The translations under genes were made by a program, and so were the position numbers. 64,000 nucleotides of DNA from Corynebacterium sp. Marseille-P4321 (GTDB lineage: Bacteria > Actinomycetota > Actinomycetes > Mycobacteriales > Mycobacteriaceae). Below the pieces are notes generated by a model that worked only from the letters and a program-made list of their open reading frames with translations, ran no database searches and was not told where the DNA came from. Positions 41,316-55,011 of this stretch are shown piece after piece. Position 1 is the first letter of the stretch. Every line of letters starts with the position of its first letter. The DNA lies in NCBI RefSeq assembly GCF_903645305.1, contig NZ_CAHJXO010000001.1, forward strand, positions 1,054,001-1,118,000, in the 5' to 3' direction.

Positions 41316-42988
41316 GCAGGTGAGTGTAGACCCCGCAAGCGCGATTTCCCGCAGCGCTTCCGGGCAACCACGGCGATCGCGACGAGCACGGCGAAAGCAA
41401 CGGCGGCAGTGAAGTAGACATTGACCACCGAAGCAGGCGGCAGCCCAAGGCCACGTGGCAGCACCAGGAAGCTAAAAACCGCGGAGTAGGCGGCCACGGA
41501 GGCGCGGAAGAAAATTCGGTTCGCCCACGCCGCCAACGGCAAGATCGCCCACAGCGGGTACCAGGGGTGCACCACTGGGAAGAGCGCAACCATGACAAGC
41601 GTGGCCACTCCCAGCCCGCCGACGGGGTGGATCGTGCCCTTGAACGTCGCCCACAACATGCGGATAAGAAACGCCGCGGCGAGAATCACCCCGGCCCCGC
41701 GCGTGACGACAAGCATCGCGTCAGTGTGGTCGCCCAGCCCAAGCCACATGCCCAGAGTGCCTCCCGCCACGCCGATGTCAGTGGTGAGCGAGAGCCAGCT
41801 GCGTATCGACGCTGCCCCGCCCTGGCCAGTCACCCACCCGAAGCCGATCCCAGTCACCCAGGCCACCAGCGCGGCAGTGGCCGTCAGCACCGCGGTCTGC
41901 AGCGCGGCAGACGCGGCAGTAGCTACGGCGGGGCGGGCGCCACGGGTGGGGAAATGGCGCGCTAGGGCCATGCCGATAAAGCCCAGCCCAATGAAGCCCG
42001 TCACTTTCACCATGCCCGCGCAGCTCAGCAGGGCTCCGGACGCGACGACTGCAGCCCACCCGCGGGTCCTGAACTCGTCGAGCTCGCTGAGTACATCAAT
42101 TCCGCGCAGGCCAACCTCCATGCCGACTAGGACGAACCCCAGCATGATCGCCTCGTTGTGTATGCCGCCCACGAGGTGAAGGATGGTCAACGGATTGAGC
42201 ACCCCGAGCCAAAGCGCCGCCGCTGGGTCGACTCCGCAACGCTTGGCCAGGCGGGTCAGCGCCCACGCGGCCGCGAGAATCCCAGCCACCGACACCGCGC
42301 GGTGTGCGAGCACGCCCCACAGAATCGAATCGGCCGTCATCCCAGAGATCACCGCCGCGATGCCAAGCGCGACCGGCCCGTACGGGCTGGGGGAGTGCGC
42401 CCAGATGAACGGGACGCTGCGCGCGAGGTGGTGGTCCACCCCCAAGATCTCCACCGGCCCCGCCGAGTACGGGTCCAACCCCTGCCTCACGATTGTGCCG
42501 TTGGCCAGGTACGAGTAAATGTCCTGTGTAAACAGCGGAGCGGTGACCATCAGGGGAAGCACCCAGGCGATGAGGGTGGTGCGCAACCGGGAGGCGTCGA
42601 TAAGCGCCCTGCCCCCCGCAATGCCCACGAACGGCGCCATGGCGAGCCAAGCCGCGACGAGCAAGCCCACGCCGACGAAGACGACGGCGTTCGATGCGAT
42701 CATCATGCGGCCCATCGCCGCGCCGAGCGCAAAGTCGTACCAGGGGTTTTCCACAACCGGTAACGCGCCGCCGCCGAAGCCGCCCAGGGCAATTAGCATC
42801 GCGCCGAGGGTGCCCGCCCAGCGCAGGACACCGAATCTGAGACGTTGGCGACGACGCTGATCCGCGCTGCTCACAGCGGTGCTTCCGCTGGCGGCGTCCT
42901 CCGCGTGCAGTTCCGCTGACCGCGAACCGGCATGGCCGAGGCGGGGCAGCTCCTCGGCGATACTCGGGCTTGGCGGGCGGGATTTCAC
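41312..42988 (-). CDS. mptB: Alpha-1,6-mannopyranosyltransferase (GT-C)
   Basis: A 558-residue polytopic membrane glycosyltransferase that starts the alpha-1,6-mannan core of lipomannan in Corynebacterineae. After a 55-residue hydrophilic N terminus come about 12 membrane segments. TQDIYSYLANGTIVRQGLDPY is the GT-C acidic-loop region. GTG start. Divergent from sufR, as in C. glutamicum. The 11-bp word is at 42595-42605. Confidence 0.87.
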   Translation of the reverse strand: MKSRPPSPSIAEELPRLGHAGSRSAELHAEDAASGSTAVSSADQRRRQRLRFGVLRWAGTLGAMLIALGGFGGGALPVVENPWYDFALGAAMGRMMIASNAVVFVGVGLLVAAWLAMAPFVGIAGGRALIDASRLRTTLIAWVLPLMVTAPLFTQDIYSYLANGTIVRQGLDPYSAGPVEILGVDHHLARSVPFIWAHSPSPYGPVALGIAAVISGMTADSILWGVLAHRAVSVAGILAAAWALTRLAKRCGVDPAAALWLGVLNPLTILHLVGGIHNEAIMLGFVLVGMEVGLRGIDVLSELDEFRTRGWAAVVASGALLSCAGMVKVTGFIGLGFIGMALARHFPTRGARPAVATAASAALQTAVLTATAALVAWVTGIGFGWVTGQGGAASIRSWLSLTTDIGVAGGTLGMWLGLGDHTDAMLVVTRGAGVILAAAFLIRMLWATFKGTIHPVGGLGVATLVMVALFPVVHPWYPLWAILPLAAWANRIFFRASVAAYSAVFSFLVLPRGLGLPPASVVNVYFTAAVAFAVLVAIAVVARKRCGKSRLRGLHSPA

Positions 42989-43052
42989 GCACGCGAGTCT
43001 AGCCGGGCGCAGGGCGCGTGGCGGGACCCGAGAAAGCGAAATGAATTAGCAC

Positions 43053-43067
43053 ACACTAGTGTTGTGA
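43053..43067. promoter_or_regulatory. SufR-like operator upstream of sufR
   Basis: ACACT-AGTGT-TGTGA. The first ten bases also form a perfect palindrome (ACACTAGTGT). The ACACT-N5-TGTGA layout is what I recall for the mycobacterial SufR site, so this is a good candidate for autoregulation of the suf operon. It lies about 108 bases before the sufR GTG and between sufR and divergent mptB. Confidence 0.65.
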
Positions 43068-43174
43068 AAAGGCGGTAGGGAGCCTCGAACGCAACCCGCC
43101 GACCTTGCAAGCACAACTGGCAAGCGGCACCGGCAAGCACCGTTGCCCGCAGCGACGAGAAAGGAAGTGGCGCA

Positions 43175-43889
43175 GTGACAGCAACGGACTCGCACAGGGA
43201 CACCCCCGGCGAAACCCGCTCACGGGTGATGTCCGTGCTGCTGCGCCAGGGCCCAGTCTCAGCCGCGGACATCGGTGAACAGCTCGGACTGTCTGCCGCC
43301 GGGGTGCGTAGGCATGTGGACAAGCTTCTCGACGAGGGCCTGGCCGAAGCCTGCTCGCCCCGCCCAGTCGCCGGCGAGGAAGCCGGCCGCGGCCGCCCCG
43401 CGCGGCACTTCCAACTCACCGAGGCTGGCAGGGGCCACTTCGGCTCCGGCTACGACACCCTCGCATTGGATGCGGTGGATCTCGTCGAGCAACTCGGAGG
43501 CCAGGACGCAGTCCGCGCCTTTGCTCGCAACCGGGTGGAGAAGATCCTCGGCCCGGCAGCCGCGGGTGGTGCGGATCCCGCAACCGAGACAGAGGTATCC
43601 GACGCGGTGGAACGCGTCGCCGACGCGCTCGAGCGTGCAGGTTACGAACCCAGCGTTCGGCGCACCGGGGCAGGAATCCAGCTGTGCCAGCACCACTGCC
43701 CGGTATCGGCAGTTGCCGCCGAGCACCCGGAGCTTTGCGAGGCGGAGCACGAGGCAATCGCCGAGATTGTCGGCACCCACATCCAGCCGCTCGCGCTCAT
43801 CGCGGACGGCCACGGAGTGTGCACGACTAACATCCCCCTTGCCGCGGTCGCGGCGGGAACAACCACCGAAAGGAAAAGGAGCGGAGACC

Positions 43890-43903
<14 letters not shown>
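43175..43903 (+). CDS. sufR: Fe-S sensing regulator SufR
   Basis: A 242-residue winged-helix repressor. The N terminus has the HTH ([28 protein letters not shown]). Near the C terminus the cluster cysteines CQHHC, LC about 12 residues on, and a final VC are conserved as in SufR proteins that hold a 4Fe-4S cluster. It heads the sufR-B-D-C-S-U-T operon and probably represses it when clusters are plentiful. Confidence 0.93.
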
Positions 43904-45341
<1,438 letters not shown>

Positions 45342-45346
45342 ACAGC

Positions 45347-46552
45347 ATGTCCGATACGCAAAATTCGGCTGTGGCCGTCGAGGAGCCGAAGAAGAAGGCC
45401 GTCGGCAACGCCACGTTCCACGACAACAAGGGTGACTTGTTCTCCTCGTACAACGTGGAGGACTTCGACGTGCCCCAGGGCCGCGACGAAATCTGGCGCT
45501 TCATCTCCCTGCGCCGCCTGCGCGGGCTGCACAACGGCACGTTCGCCGAGCAGGTTGAGGCGAAGGTGGATATCGCAGCACCCAGCGAGGTGGGCATCGA
45601 GCAGGTTGCGCCTGACGACGCTCGCGTGACCACCACGCCCGCCCCCGTCGACCGCATCGCGGCGCAAGCGTGGACGTCCATGCCGCACGCGACACTGGTG
45701 ACCATCCCGGCGAACGCCGACCTCGCCGAGCCGGTGGTAATTACCACCACCGGCGCCGGCGCGGACGCCACTACGTTCGCAGGCATCCACGTTGAGGTCG
45801 GCACCTCGGCCCGCGCCACGGTGATCGTGCAGTACACCGGCTCCGGTACCCACGCCGACAACGTGAACTTCAACATCGGCGACAACGCGCACCTCTCCGT
45901 CGTTGTGGACGACGAGTGGGACACCGACGCCGTGCACGTCGGCGCGCAGAGCATCGTCGTGGGCCGCGACGCGGTGCTGCGCCACACCATCGCCACCTTC
46001 GGCGGTGAAGTGGTCCGCAACACCCCTCGCGTGAAGTTCGCAGGCCCCGGCGGCGACGCGGAACTTACCGGCGTCTACTACGCGGACGACGGTCAGTACA
46101 TCGAAAACCGTCTGCTGGTGGACCACAACCACCCGTACTGCCGTTCAAACGTGCTGTACAAGGGCGCACTGCAGGGCGATCCGAGCTCGAAGCTTCCCGA
46201 CGCGCGCACGTGCTGGGTCGGCGACGTCCTCATCCGCTCCAACGCCTCCGGCACCGAAACCTACGAGGCGAACCGCAACATCGTGCTCACCGACGGCGCG
46301 CGAGCAGACGCCATCCCGAACCTGGAGATCGAAACGGGCGACATCCCGGGCGCAGGCCACGCCGCAACCGTGGGCCGCTTCGACGACGAGCAGCTGTTCT
46401 ATCTGAAGTCCCGCGGCATCCCCGACGGGGAGGCGCGCCGCCTGATCATCCGCGGCTTCTTCAACGAGGTACTCAACCGTGTGCCGGTGGAATCGGTGCG
46501 CGAGGAGCTCATCGCGCGCGTGACCGGCGAGCTCGAGCAGGTAGACCTTTAA
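45347..46552 (+). CDS. sufD: Fe-S assembly protein SufD
   Basis: A 401-residue paralogue of SufB that completes the SufBCD scaffold. The C-terminal ENRLLVDHNHPYCRSNVLYKGAL and HAATVGRFDDEQLFYLKSRGI segments are typical. It begins 5 bases after sufB. Confidence 0.95.
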   Translation: MSDTQNSAVAVEEPKKKAVGNATFHDNKGDLFSSYNVEDFDVPQGRDEIWRFISLRRLRGLHNGTFAEQVEAKVDIAAPSEVGIEQVAPDDARVTTTPAPVDRIAAQAWTSMPHATLVTIPANADLAEPVVITTTGAGADATTFAGIHVEVGTSARATVIVQYTGSGTHADNVNFNIGDNAHLSVVVDDEWDTDAVHVGAQSIVVGRDAVLRHTIATFGGEVVRNTPRVKFAGPGGDAELTGVYYADDGQYIENRLLVDHNHPYCRSNVLYKGALQGDPSSKLPDARTCWVGDVLIRSNASGTETYEANRNIVLTDGARADAIPNLEIETGDIPGAGHAATVGRFDDEQLFYLKSRGIPDGEARRLIIRGFFNEVLNRVPVESVREELIARVTGELEQVDL

Positions 46553-46606
46553 CGGACCCAACACTCGGCCAGCACGAAATTCGACCAGCACAAAAGGAAA
46601 CAACCT

Positions 46607-49040
<2,434 letters not shown>

Positions 49041-49043
49041 GCG

Positions 49044-49418
49044 ATGACTGAAGCAGAAAAGCAGGCTGAGCGCCCGCAGCAGACCGAGGAGCAGCTCAAG
49101 CTCATCGGCGAGGTGGAGGAGTACCTCCACGACGTGATCGACCCGGAGCTGGGCATCAACGTCGTCGACCTCGGCTTGGTCTACGACACCTGGATCGAGG
49201 AGCGCGACGGCAAGACGGTCGCGATGATCAACATGACGCTGACCTCGCCGGCCTGCCCGCTCACCGATGTGATCGAGGACCAGGCGACCCAAGCGGTCGT
49301 CGCCAACACCGCGGTTGATGAGCTCGACCTCAACTGGGTCTGGATGCCGCCGTGGGGCCCGCAGTTCATCACCGAGGAGGGCCGCGAGCAGCTGCGCGCC
49401 CTCGGTTTCGCGGTCTAA
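49044..49418 (+). CDS. sufT: SufT / MIP18-family Fe-S carrier protein
   Basis: A DUF59 protein of 124 residues: VIDPELGINVVDLGLVYD and TSPACPLTDVIEDQ are the family motifs. It is thought to help Fe-S maturation of target proteins. It is the last gene of the suf operon, 3 bases after sufU. Confidence 0.93.
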   Translation: MTEAEKQAERPQQTEEQLKLIGEVEEYLHDVIDPELGINVVDLGLVYDTWIEERDGKTVAMINMTLTSPACPLTDVIEDQATQAVVANTAVDELDLNWVWMPPWGPQFITEEGREQLRALGFAV

Positions 49419-49432
49419 AACACCTCTTGAAA

Positions 49433-49460
49433 TCCCCCCAGGTTGTTAACCTGTGGGGGA
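49433..49460. terminator. Large hairpin after sufT
   Basis: TCCCCC and GGGGGA flank an inner AGGTT/AACCT pair, forming a long stem 14 bases after the sufT stop. It lacks a T tract (followed by TGTTCCTCG), so termination may be weak, or the hairpin may sit in the 5' leader of the small membrane protein that follows. Confidence 0.55.
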
Positions 49461-49487
49461 TGTTCCTCGTTGTGAAGGAGGATTGTT

Positions 49488-49607
49488 GTGAACGTTGGGC
49501 TTGCTGAAATTCTGGTCATGCTCGGTACCGCCGGCCTGCTTGCGCTGAAAGTCGCGCTGATTGTCGCGCTGGTCTATTGGATCGTGCGCTCCATCTCGAA
49601 GAAGTAG
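49488..49607 (+). CDS. Small single-pass membrane protein, 39 residues
   Basis: GTG 49488 is preceded by AAGGAGG with a 6-base gap, an ideal ribosome site. The frame reads VNVGLAEILVMLGTAGLLAL and continues through a 25-residue hydrophobic stretch to a basic end (RSISKK). The shape, one membrane helix with a positive tail, fits a small regulatory membrane protein. No family is recognised. Confidence 0.65.
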   Translation: MNVGLAEILVMLGTAGLLALKVALIVALVYWIVRSISKK

Positions 49608-49629
49608 ATCTCGATTTGGGGGCTGTTGA

Positions 49630-49635
49630 TACAGT
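49630..49635 (+). promoter_or_regulatory. -10 element of the ABC-F gene, leaderless type
   Basis: TACAGT ends 6 bases before GTG 49642. Confidence 0.5.
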
Positions 49636-49641
49636 TTCCCC

Positions 49642-51266
<1,625 letters not shown>

Positions 51267-51270
<4 letters not shown>

Positions 51271-52142
51271 AACGGGTCCGTGACCGGGCTTGGGATGTAA
51301 TCGGGGTGAAGCCCCAAGATGTCGGACATTTGCATCTCGCGTGGCTTGATGCGGCCGTCGAAAGCCTTTTGCACCCGCGCGAGCGCATCTTCCTCGAGGT
51401 CGGCGACCATGATGAGCCCCCCGTCCACCTCGCTGAGGCGGAGGCACCCCTCGGCCAGGTCGATGGTGAGGTGGGGGCAGTCGGAATCCCAGCGCGAAGG
51501 CGTGGTCGGGGCGTAGATGTCGTCGAGGCGTTCGTTCTGGAAAGGCACCATAGTGGGCGGGGTGTCGGTGGCGAACCATAGCTCTGCGACTGCCGATTCG
51601 CGCGTGACCGTTTGACAGCGGAGGAGCCGTTCGAGGATATTGTTGACCGCCTGCGGGCCCTGAATCGGATAGAGAACGTCGAGGCCGGATCCGAGCTCGC
51701 CGGCCTGCTCGACGATGATCCTCACGCAGGCTCGCCGCGGCATTTCGCGGGGCTCGATGTATCCGAGTGGCTCGTAGTAGTCCAGGACGGCTTCGAGCAG
51801 GGGGCGGACCGATTCTGCGCTGAGTGCGCTCCGCATCGTCTCGCCTCCCTTGAGGCGAAGGAGCACTTCGCCGCGGGCGAAATCGATGGTGAGAGAATCG
51901 GAGCCGACCTGCTCGAGGGAGTCACTGTCGAAGTCGATGCCGAACAGGATGGAAGACCAGTAGAACACCTCGTTGAGGATGTCGCGCATCCCGCGGGCAG
52001 GATCGTGGATGTTGAAGCGGTGGATAGAGATGTAACCGAGGATGTTCTCGAATTGGGCGATGCTTGATTCGAGGGTGACCCCTCGGGGTTCGCCGTCAAC
52101 GCGGCCGGTGATGACGCGAAGGTGGGGTCGGTCGGTACGCAT
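51267..52142 (-). CDS. Conserved hypothetical protein, unknown function
   Basis: A 291-residue soluble protein without signal peptide or membrane segment. Two halves share a pattern: SLTIDFARGEVLLRLKGGE near residue 85 and HLTIDLAEGCLRLSEVDGG near residue 230, suggesting an internal duplication. AGAGGAG lies about 6 bases before ATG 52142. It ends 4 bases inside the convergent ABC-F gene. I do not recognise the family. Confidence 0.7.
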
Positions 52143-52186
52143 GGGTGCTCCTCTTTAAGCATTGGTTGACTACCCGCAGCAGCGGG

Positions 52187-53821
52187 TTAGAACGGTGGGT
52201 AGGGGTCCTGGTCGCGAGCCCAGGGGGGAGGCTGGGCCGGTTCGCGCGGCGGTGGGGCAGGTTGGGGTTCCTGCGGGCGGTGGGGAAGCGGAATTGATTC
52301 CGGTGGCGGGGGAGACGGGGGTTTCGCCGCGCGGACGGAATGTTTGCGAAGCTGGTTGGCGGCGCTGCGTTCGGCGGGGTCGCTGGAATTGAGCGTCACC
52401 CCTGTGCTCCCGGGCACTCTTACACCTGGTCTTCCGGTCTCCGGGCATCGGTCGATGTGGCTGGTGTTACTCCTGTGGTCTTTGAAATCGTTGTTCATCC
52501 GGTGGTGGTGCCTGCAGAGCGCCGCCAGGTTGTTGATGTCGGTGCCGCCGCCTTGAATCCAGGCGTCGATGTGGTGGACCTCGCACTCTGAAATCGGGGC
52601 GGTGCAGCCCGCCCACGCGCACACGCCCTGCAGGGCGAGCAACGCGATGCGCTGGGCGAGCGAGGCCGTTCGACGGCTCCGGTGCAGATGTAGCGGAAGG
52701 TGCGTGGCGTTGTCCAGGGTGAGCACGAAGTCGGCGGCGCCGCCCACCCCGAGACGGACCAGGTCGAAGGCGTTCAGCTCGACGCCGCAGTTCGTCTGGA
52801 AGAGCGTGGACGCGTCCGCGTCCGCGATCTGGTCGAGGGTCACGCTGACCACGACCGATGCGCAGCCCCCTCCGGCGGGCCGCTCGCAAGTGTCGAAATG
52901 CTTCAGGATGCGGACGAACTCGTCGTAGCGGCGCTGCTCCGGCCGGCGGTAATCCGGCGCATCTTCGTCCAGGTTCGAGTGCGGGGCCAGGCCCTTGTCT
53001 GTGATGGCCTTGAACAGGGCGGCGTCGCCGGCAACTGCCTTGATCAGGATGTCGAAGGTGCCGTCAGCATTCTGGTCCAGCACCCGGGCGGATCGCTTTT
53101 CCATCCCGGCGTTGGGGTCGGCGGGGTCGACGTGCTTCGCGTTCTCCTCGTTTACCCAGCGGCGCAGGAGCGATCGCAGATCCTTTGCGTCGCGCTCCTT
53201 CGCCTCGTGCATGGCGGCGGCGTAGAGCCGGTTGCGGGCACCCTTCGCCGCGTCCACAAGCTTGTCCAACTCGAGGCGGATGATCCTCAGCTTGGCCTCA
53301 CCGACCTCCGCGGCGTCCTTGCGGGCCTGCTCCTGCTTGCGCCGCGCCTCGTCTTTCCGCCGCGCCTCTTCCTTCTTGCGCTCTTCCTCTCGCCGGGCCT
53401 CCTCCTCACTCGCGGCGGCGTCATCTTCGTCCCCGGCTGCACCGCCGAACAGATCGAACGGCTCGTCGCAGTCCTCTTCAGGCGCAGGCCCCTCGACCTC
53501 AGGCTCCTCGATCTCGGGCTCGCCGAACATGTCGCGGCCGGCCGCGAGCCGGTCGTAGGCCTGCCCGGGCTGCAACCCGAGGCAGCGCTGAAGGTAAGTC
53601 GTAGCGTGCTTCGAGCCGACGTACCGGCCCGCTTCGTCGCGCTCGCAGATGAACGCGAATGCGGCGTCGATGACCGCTTTCGGTGCCATCGCAGCCTCGA
53701 ACGTCTCCATGCACTCGTGCACGTCTGCGAACGAAAGTGTGGAGGGGTCCGAGAAGATGTCGTTGATCCGCAGCATGGCGTGCGCCATGGTTGCGACGAG
53801 TTTCTCCAGCTCCTGCGCCAT
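52187..53821 (-). CDS. DUF222 and HNH-endonuclease domain protein
   Basis: A 544-residue protein with a DUF222-like N-terminal half, a highly charged Glu/Lys/Arg-rich coil (about residues 135-175) and a C-terminal HNH nuclease (CAWAGCTAPISECEVHHIDAW, then NLAALCRHHHRMNND). The tail is proline-rich. Such genes occur in many copies in corynebacterial and mycobacterial genomes and may be selfish or mobile. An inverted repeat lies upstream at 53895-53918. Confidence 0.82.
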   Translation of the reverse strand: MAQELEKLVATMAHAMLRINDIFSDPSTLSFADVHECMETFEAAMAPKAVIDAAFAFICERDEAGRYVGSKHATTYLQRCLGLQPGQAYDRLAAGRDMFGEPEIEEPEVEGPAPEEDCDEPFDLFGGAAGDEDDAAASEEEARREEERKKEEARRKDEARRKQEQARKDAAEVGEAKLRIIRLELDKLVDAAKGARNRLYAAAMHEAKERDAKDLRSLLRRWVNEENAKHVDPADPNAGMEKRSARVLDQNADGTFDILIKAVAGDAALFKAITDKGLAPHSNLDEDAPDYRRPEQRRYDEFVRILKHFDTCERPAGGGCASVVVSVTLDQIADADASTLFQTNCGVELNAFDLVRLGVGGAADFVLTLDNATHLPLHLHRSRRTASLAQRIALLALQGVCAWAGCTAPISECEVHHIDAWIQGGGTDINNLAALCRHHHRMNNDFKDHRSNTSHIDRCPETGRPGVRVPGSTGVTLNSSDPAERSAANQLRKHSVRAAKPPSPPPPESIPLPHRPQEPQPAPPPREPAQPPPWARDQDPYPPF

Positions 53822-53894
53822 AACCCCTCCCTTCGCGAACTCCCGAATAACGTTTCGAGATGCACGTTATAAGGCGCGCCGACGTAGAACGGCT

Positions 53895-53918
53895 CTATGT
53901 CCAGAGGGAGAGACATAG
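53895..53918. promoter_or_regulatory. Inverted repeat upstream of the HNH gene
   Basis: CTATGTC and GACATAG are perfect inverted repeats separated by 10 bases, 74 bases upstream of the HNH gene start. The arrangement suits a dimeric regulator; none is identified. Confidence 0.4.
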
Positions 53919-53972
53919 TCCTAGAAAGTGTGATACAAATCACTAAAAGGCGACATTACAAGCCGTCGCAAA

Positions 53973-53990
53973 GCAATTGCGTATTGACGG
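53973..53990 (-). repeat. Degenerate AATTGC-extended copy of the window-wide word
   Basis: GCAATTGCGTATTGACGG differs by two bases from the extended form GCAATTGCTTATCGACGG. It sits right at the left edge of the mosaic pseudogene region. Confidence 0.6.
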
Positions 53991-53993
53991 CCC

Positions 53994-54182
53994 TTAGCGC
54001 GCGTACCTCTCCGCGAAGTCGCCGATCTCGGCGGTCGGCGCGAGCGAGAGGTCCACGGTGCCGAAGGGCACGCCGAGGTGCACGGAGGCCATGGTGCCCA
54101 CCAGCTGGCCGGCGTGGGTGATCTTGAAGGCGGCCTTTTTGATCTCCTCGGCGCGGGCGATATCGACCGGGTTGCCCTCCAC
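53994..54182 (-). pseudogene. Chimeric fragment of the UPF0210 (DUF711) gene
   Basis: A 62-codon minus-strand frame that joins two separated pieces of the UPF0210 protein encoded at 57159-58529: [10 protein letters not shown] (about residue 92 of the parent) is fused to [22 protein letters not shown] and onward (about residue 245). The roughly 140 residues between are deleted in frame. The end, GDFAERYAR, departs from the parent and resembles the FAEMYAR end of the amidotransferase-like gene at 55004. It is a relic of recombination, unlikely to be functional. Confidence 0.75.
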
Positions 54183-54193
54183 ACCTGCTAGGC

Positions 54194-54427
54194 ACTGGTG
54201 TCCTCGCGCGCGAACGTGCTGCTTATCGACGAGCCCACCAACAACCTCGACCCCAGTCCCGCGAGCAGGTCCTCGACGCGCTGAAGACCTACACCGGCGC
54301 AGTGGTGCTGGTCACCCACGGCCCGGGCGCAGTACGTGCGCTGGAGCCGGAGCGCGTGATCATCATGCCCGAACGCGACGAGGACCTTTTGAGCGACGAA
54401 TACATGGAGATCGTCGAGCTCGCCTAG
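54194..54427 (+). pseudogene. 3' fragment of an ABC-F ATPase gene, frameshifted
   Basis: About 233 bases match the last part of the ABC-F gene (51037-51270), with roughly nine in ten bases identical by hand alignment. It begins at the parent's [20 protein letters not shown] and runs to the same stop codon, but a one-base deletion near 54253 breaks the frame. One base change (CTTCTC to CTTATC) has created an exact copy of the 11-bp word that the intact gene lacks. Confidence 0.85.
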
Positions 54428-54435
54428 CGTGCGCC

Positions 54436-54441
54436 TACAAT
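54436..54441 (+). promoter_or_regulatory. -10 element of the YetF-like gene, leaderless type
   Basis: TACAAT ends 7 bases before GTG 54449. Confidence 0.55.
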
Positions 54442-54448
54442 CGCCCCA

Positions 54449-54967
54449 GTGAGCGAAATCTTTTACAACGATGCCCAAACTGTCCTCAGCACCGCAGCAA
54501 AAGGAATCCTGATCTACATCGCGCTTATCGCGATGCTGCGGATCACCGGTAAGCGATCACTGTCCAAGTTCAATATCTTCGACTTCGTGATCACGGTCGC
54601 GCTCGGCTCGGTGTTTGCATCAACGCTCACCAGCTCGGACGTGAAATTGGCGCAGTCGGTCACCGCAATCGTTGTATTACTTGGTGGCCAGTACCTCATT
54701 TCGCAGCTGGCCCTGCGCTCGGACGGCTTCGAAAAGGTCATCAAATCCGACCCTGCGCTGCTGTACTCGGGCGGCAGCCTGAACCGGGCCACGATGAAGC
54801 GCGAGCGGGTGACCGAGCGCGAGGTCCTGCAGGCGGTTCGCAACAGCGGCTCCGCCAGCTTGGACGAAGTGGAAGCGGTCATCTTGGAAACCGACGGCAC
54901 CATGTCAGTCATCGCTGCAACGGACGGCGGCAGCAGGAAAGCGATCTACGCACCAGTGAGGAAGTAG
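54449..54967 (+). CDS. YetF/DUF421-family membrane protein
   Basis: A 172-residue protein with three N-terminal hydrophobic segments and a small soluble C-terminal domain. RITGKRSLSKFNIFDFVITVALGSVFAS is the family signature. VEAVILETDGTMSVI is the usual end of the soluble domain. The function is unknown; relatives in Bacillus are linked to sporulation or membrane stress. Confidence 0.85.
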   Translation: MSEIFYNDAQTVLSTAAKGILIYIALIAMLRITGKRSLSKFNIFDFVITVALGSVFASTLTSSDVKLAQSVTAIVVLLGGQYLISQLALRSDGFEKVIKSDPALLYSGGSLNRATMKRERVTEREVLQAVRNSGSASLDEVEAVILETDGTMSVIAATDGGSRKAIYAPVRK

Positions 54968-54979
54968 GAACTTCGCCGC

Positions 54980-55011
54980 GATTACCCCTACCGCGGATTA
55001 CCCCTACCGCG
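54980..55011. repeat. Tandem 16-bp duplication at a gene end
   Basis: GATTACCCCTACCGCG is present twice in a row (54980-54995 and 54996-55011). The right copy includes the TAG stop (minus strand) of the amidotransferase-like gene, so the stop region is duplicated without changing the protein. Confidence 0.85.
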
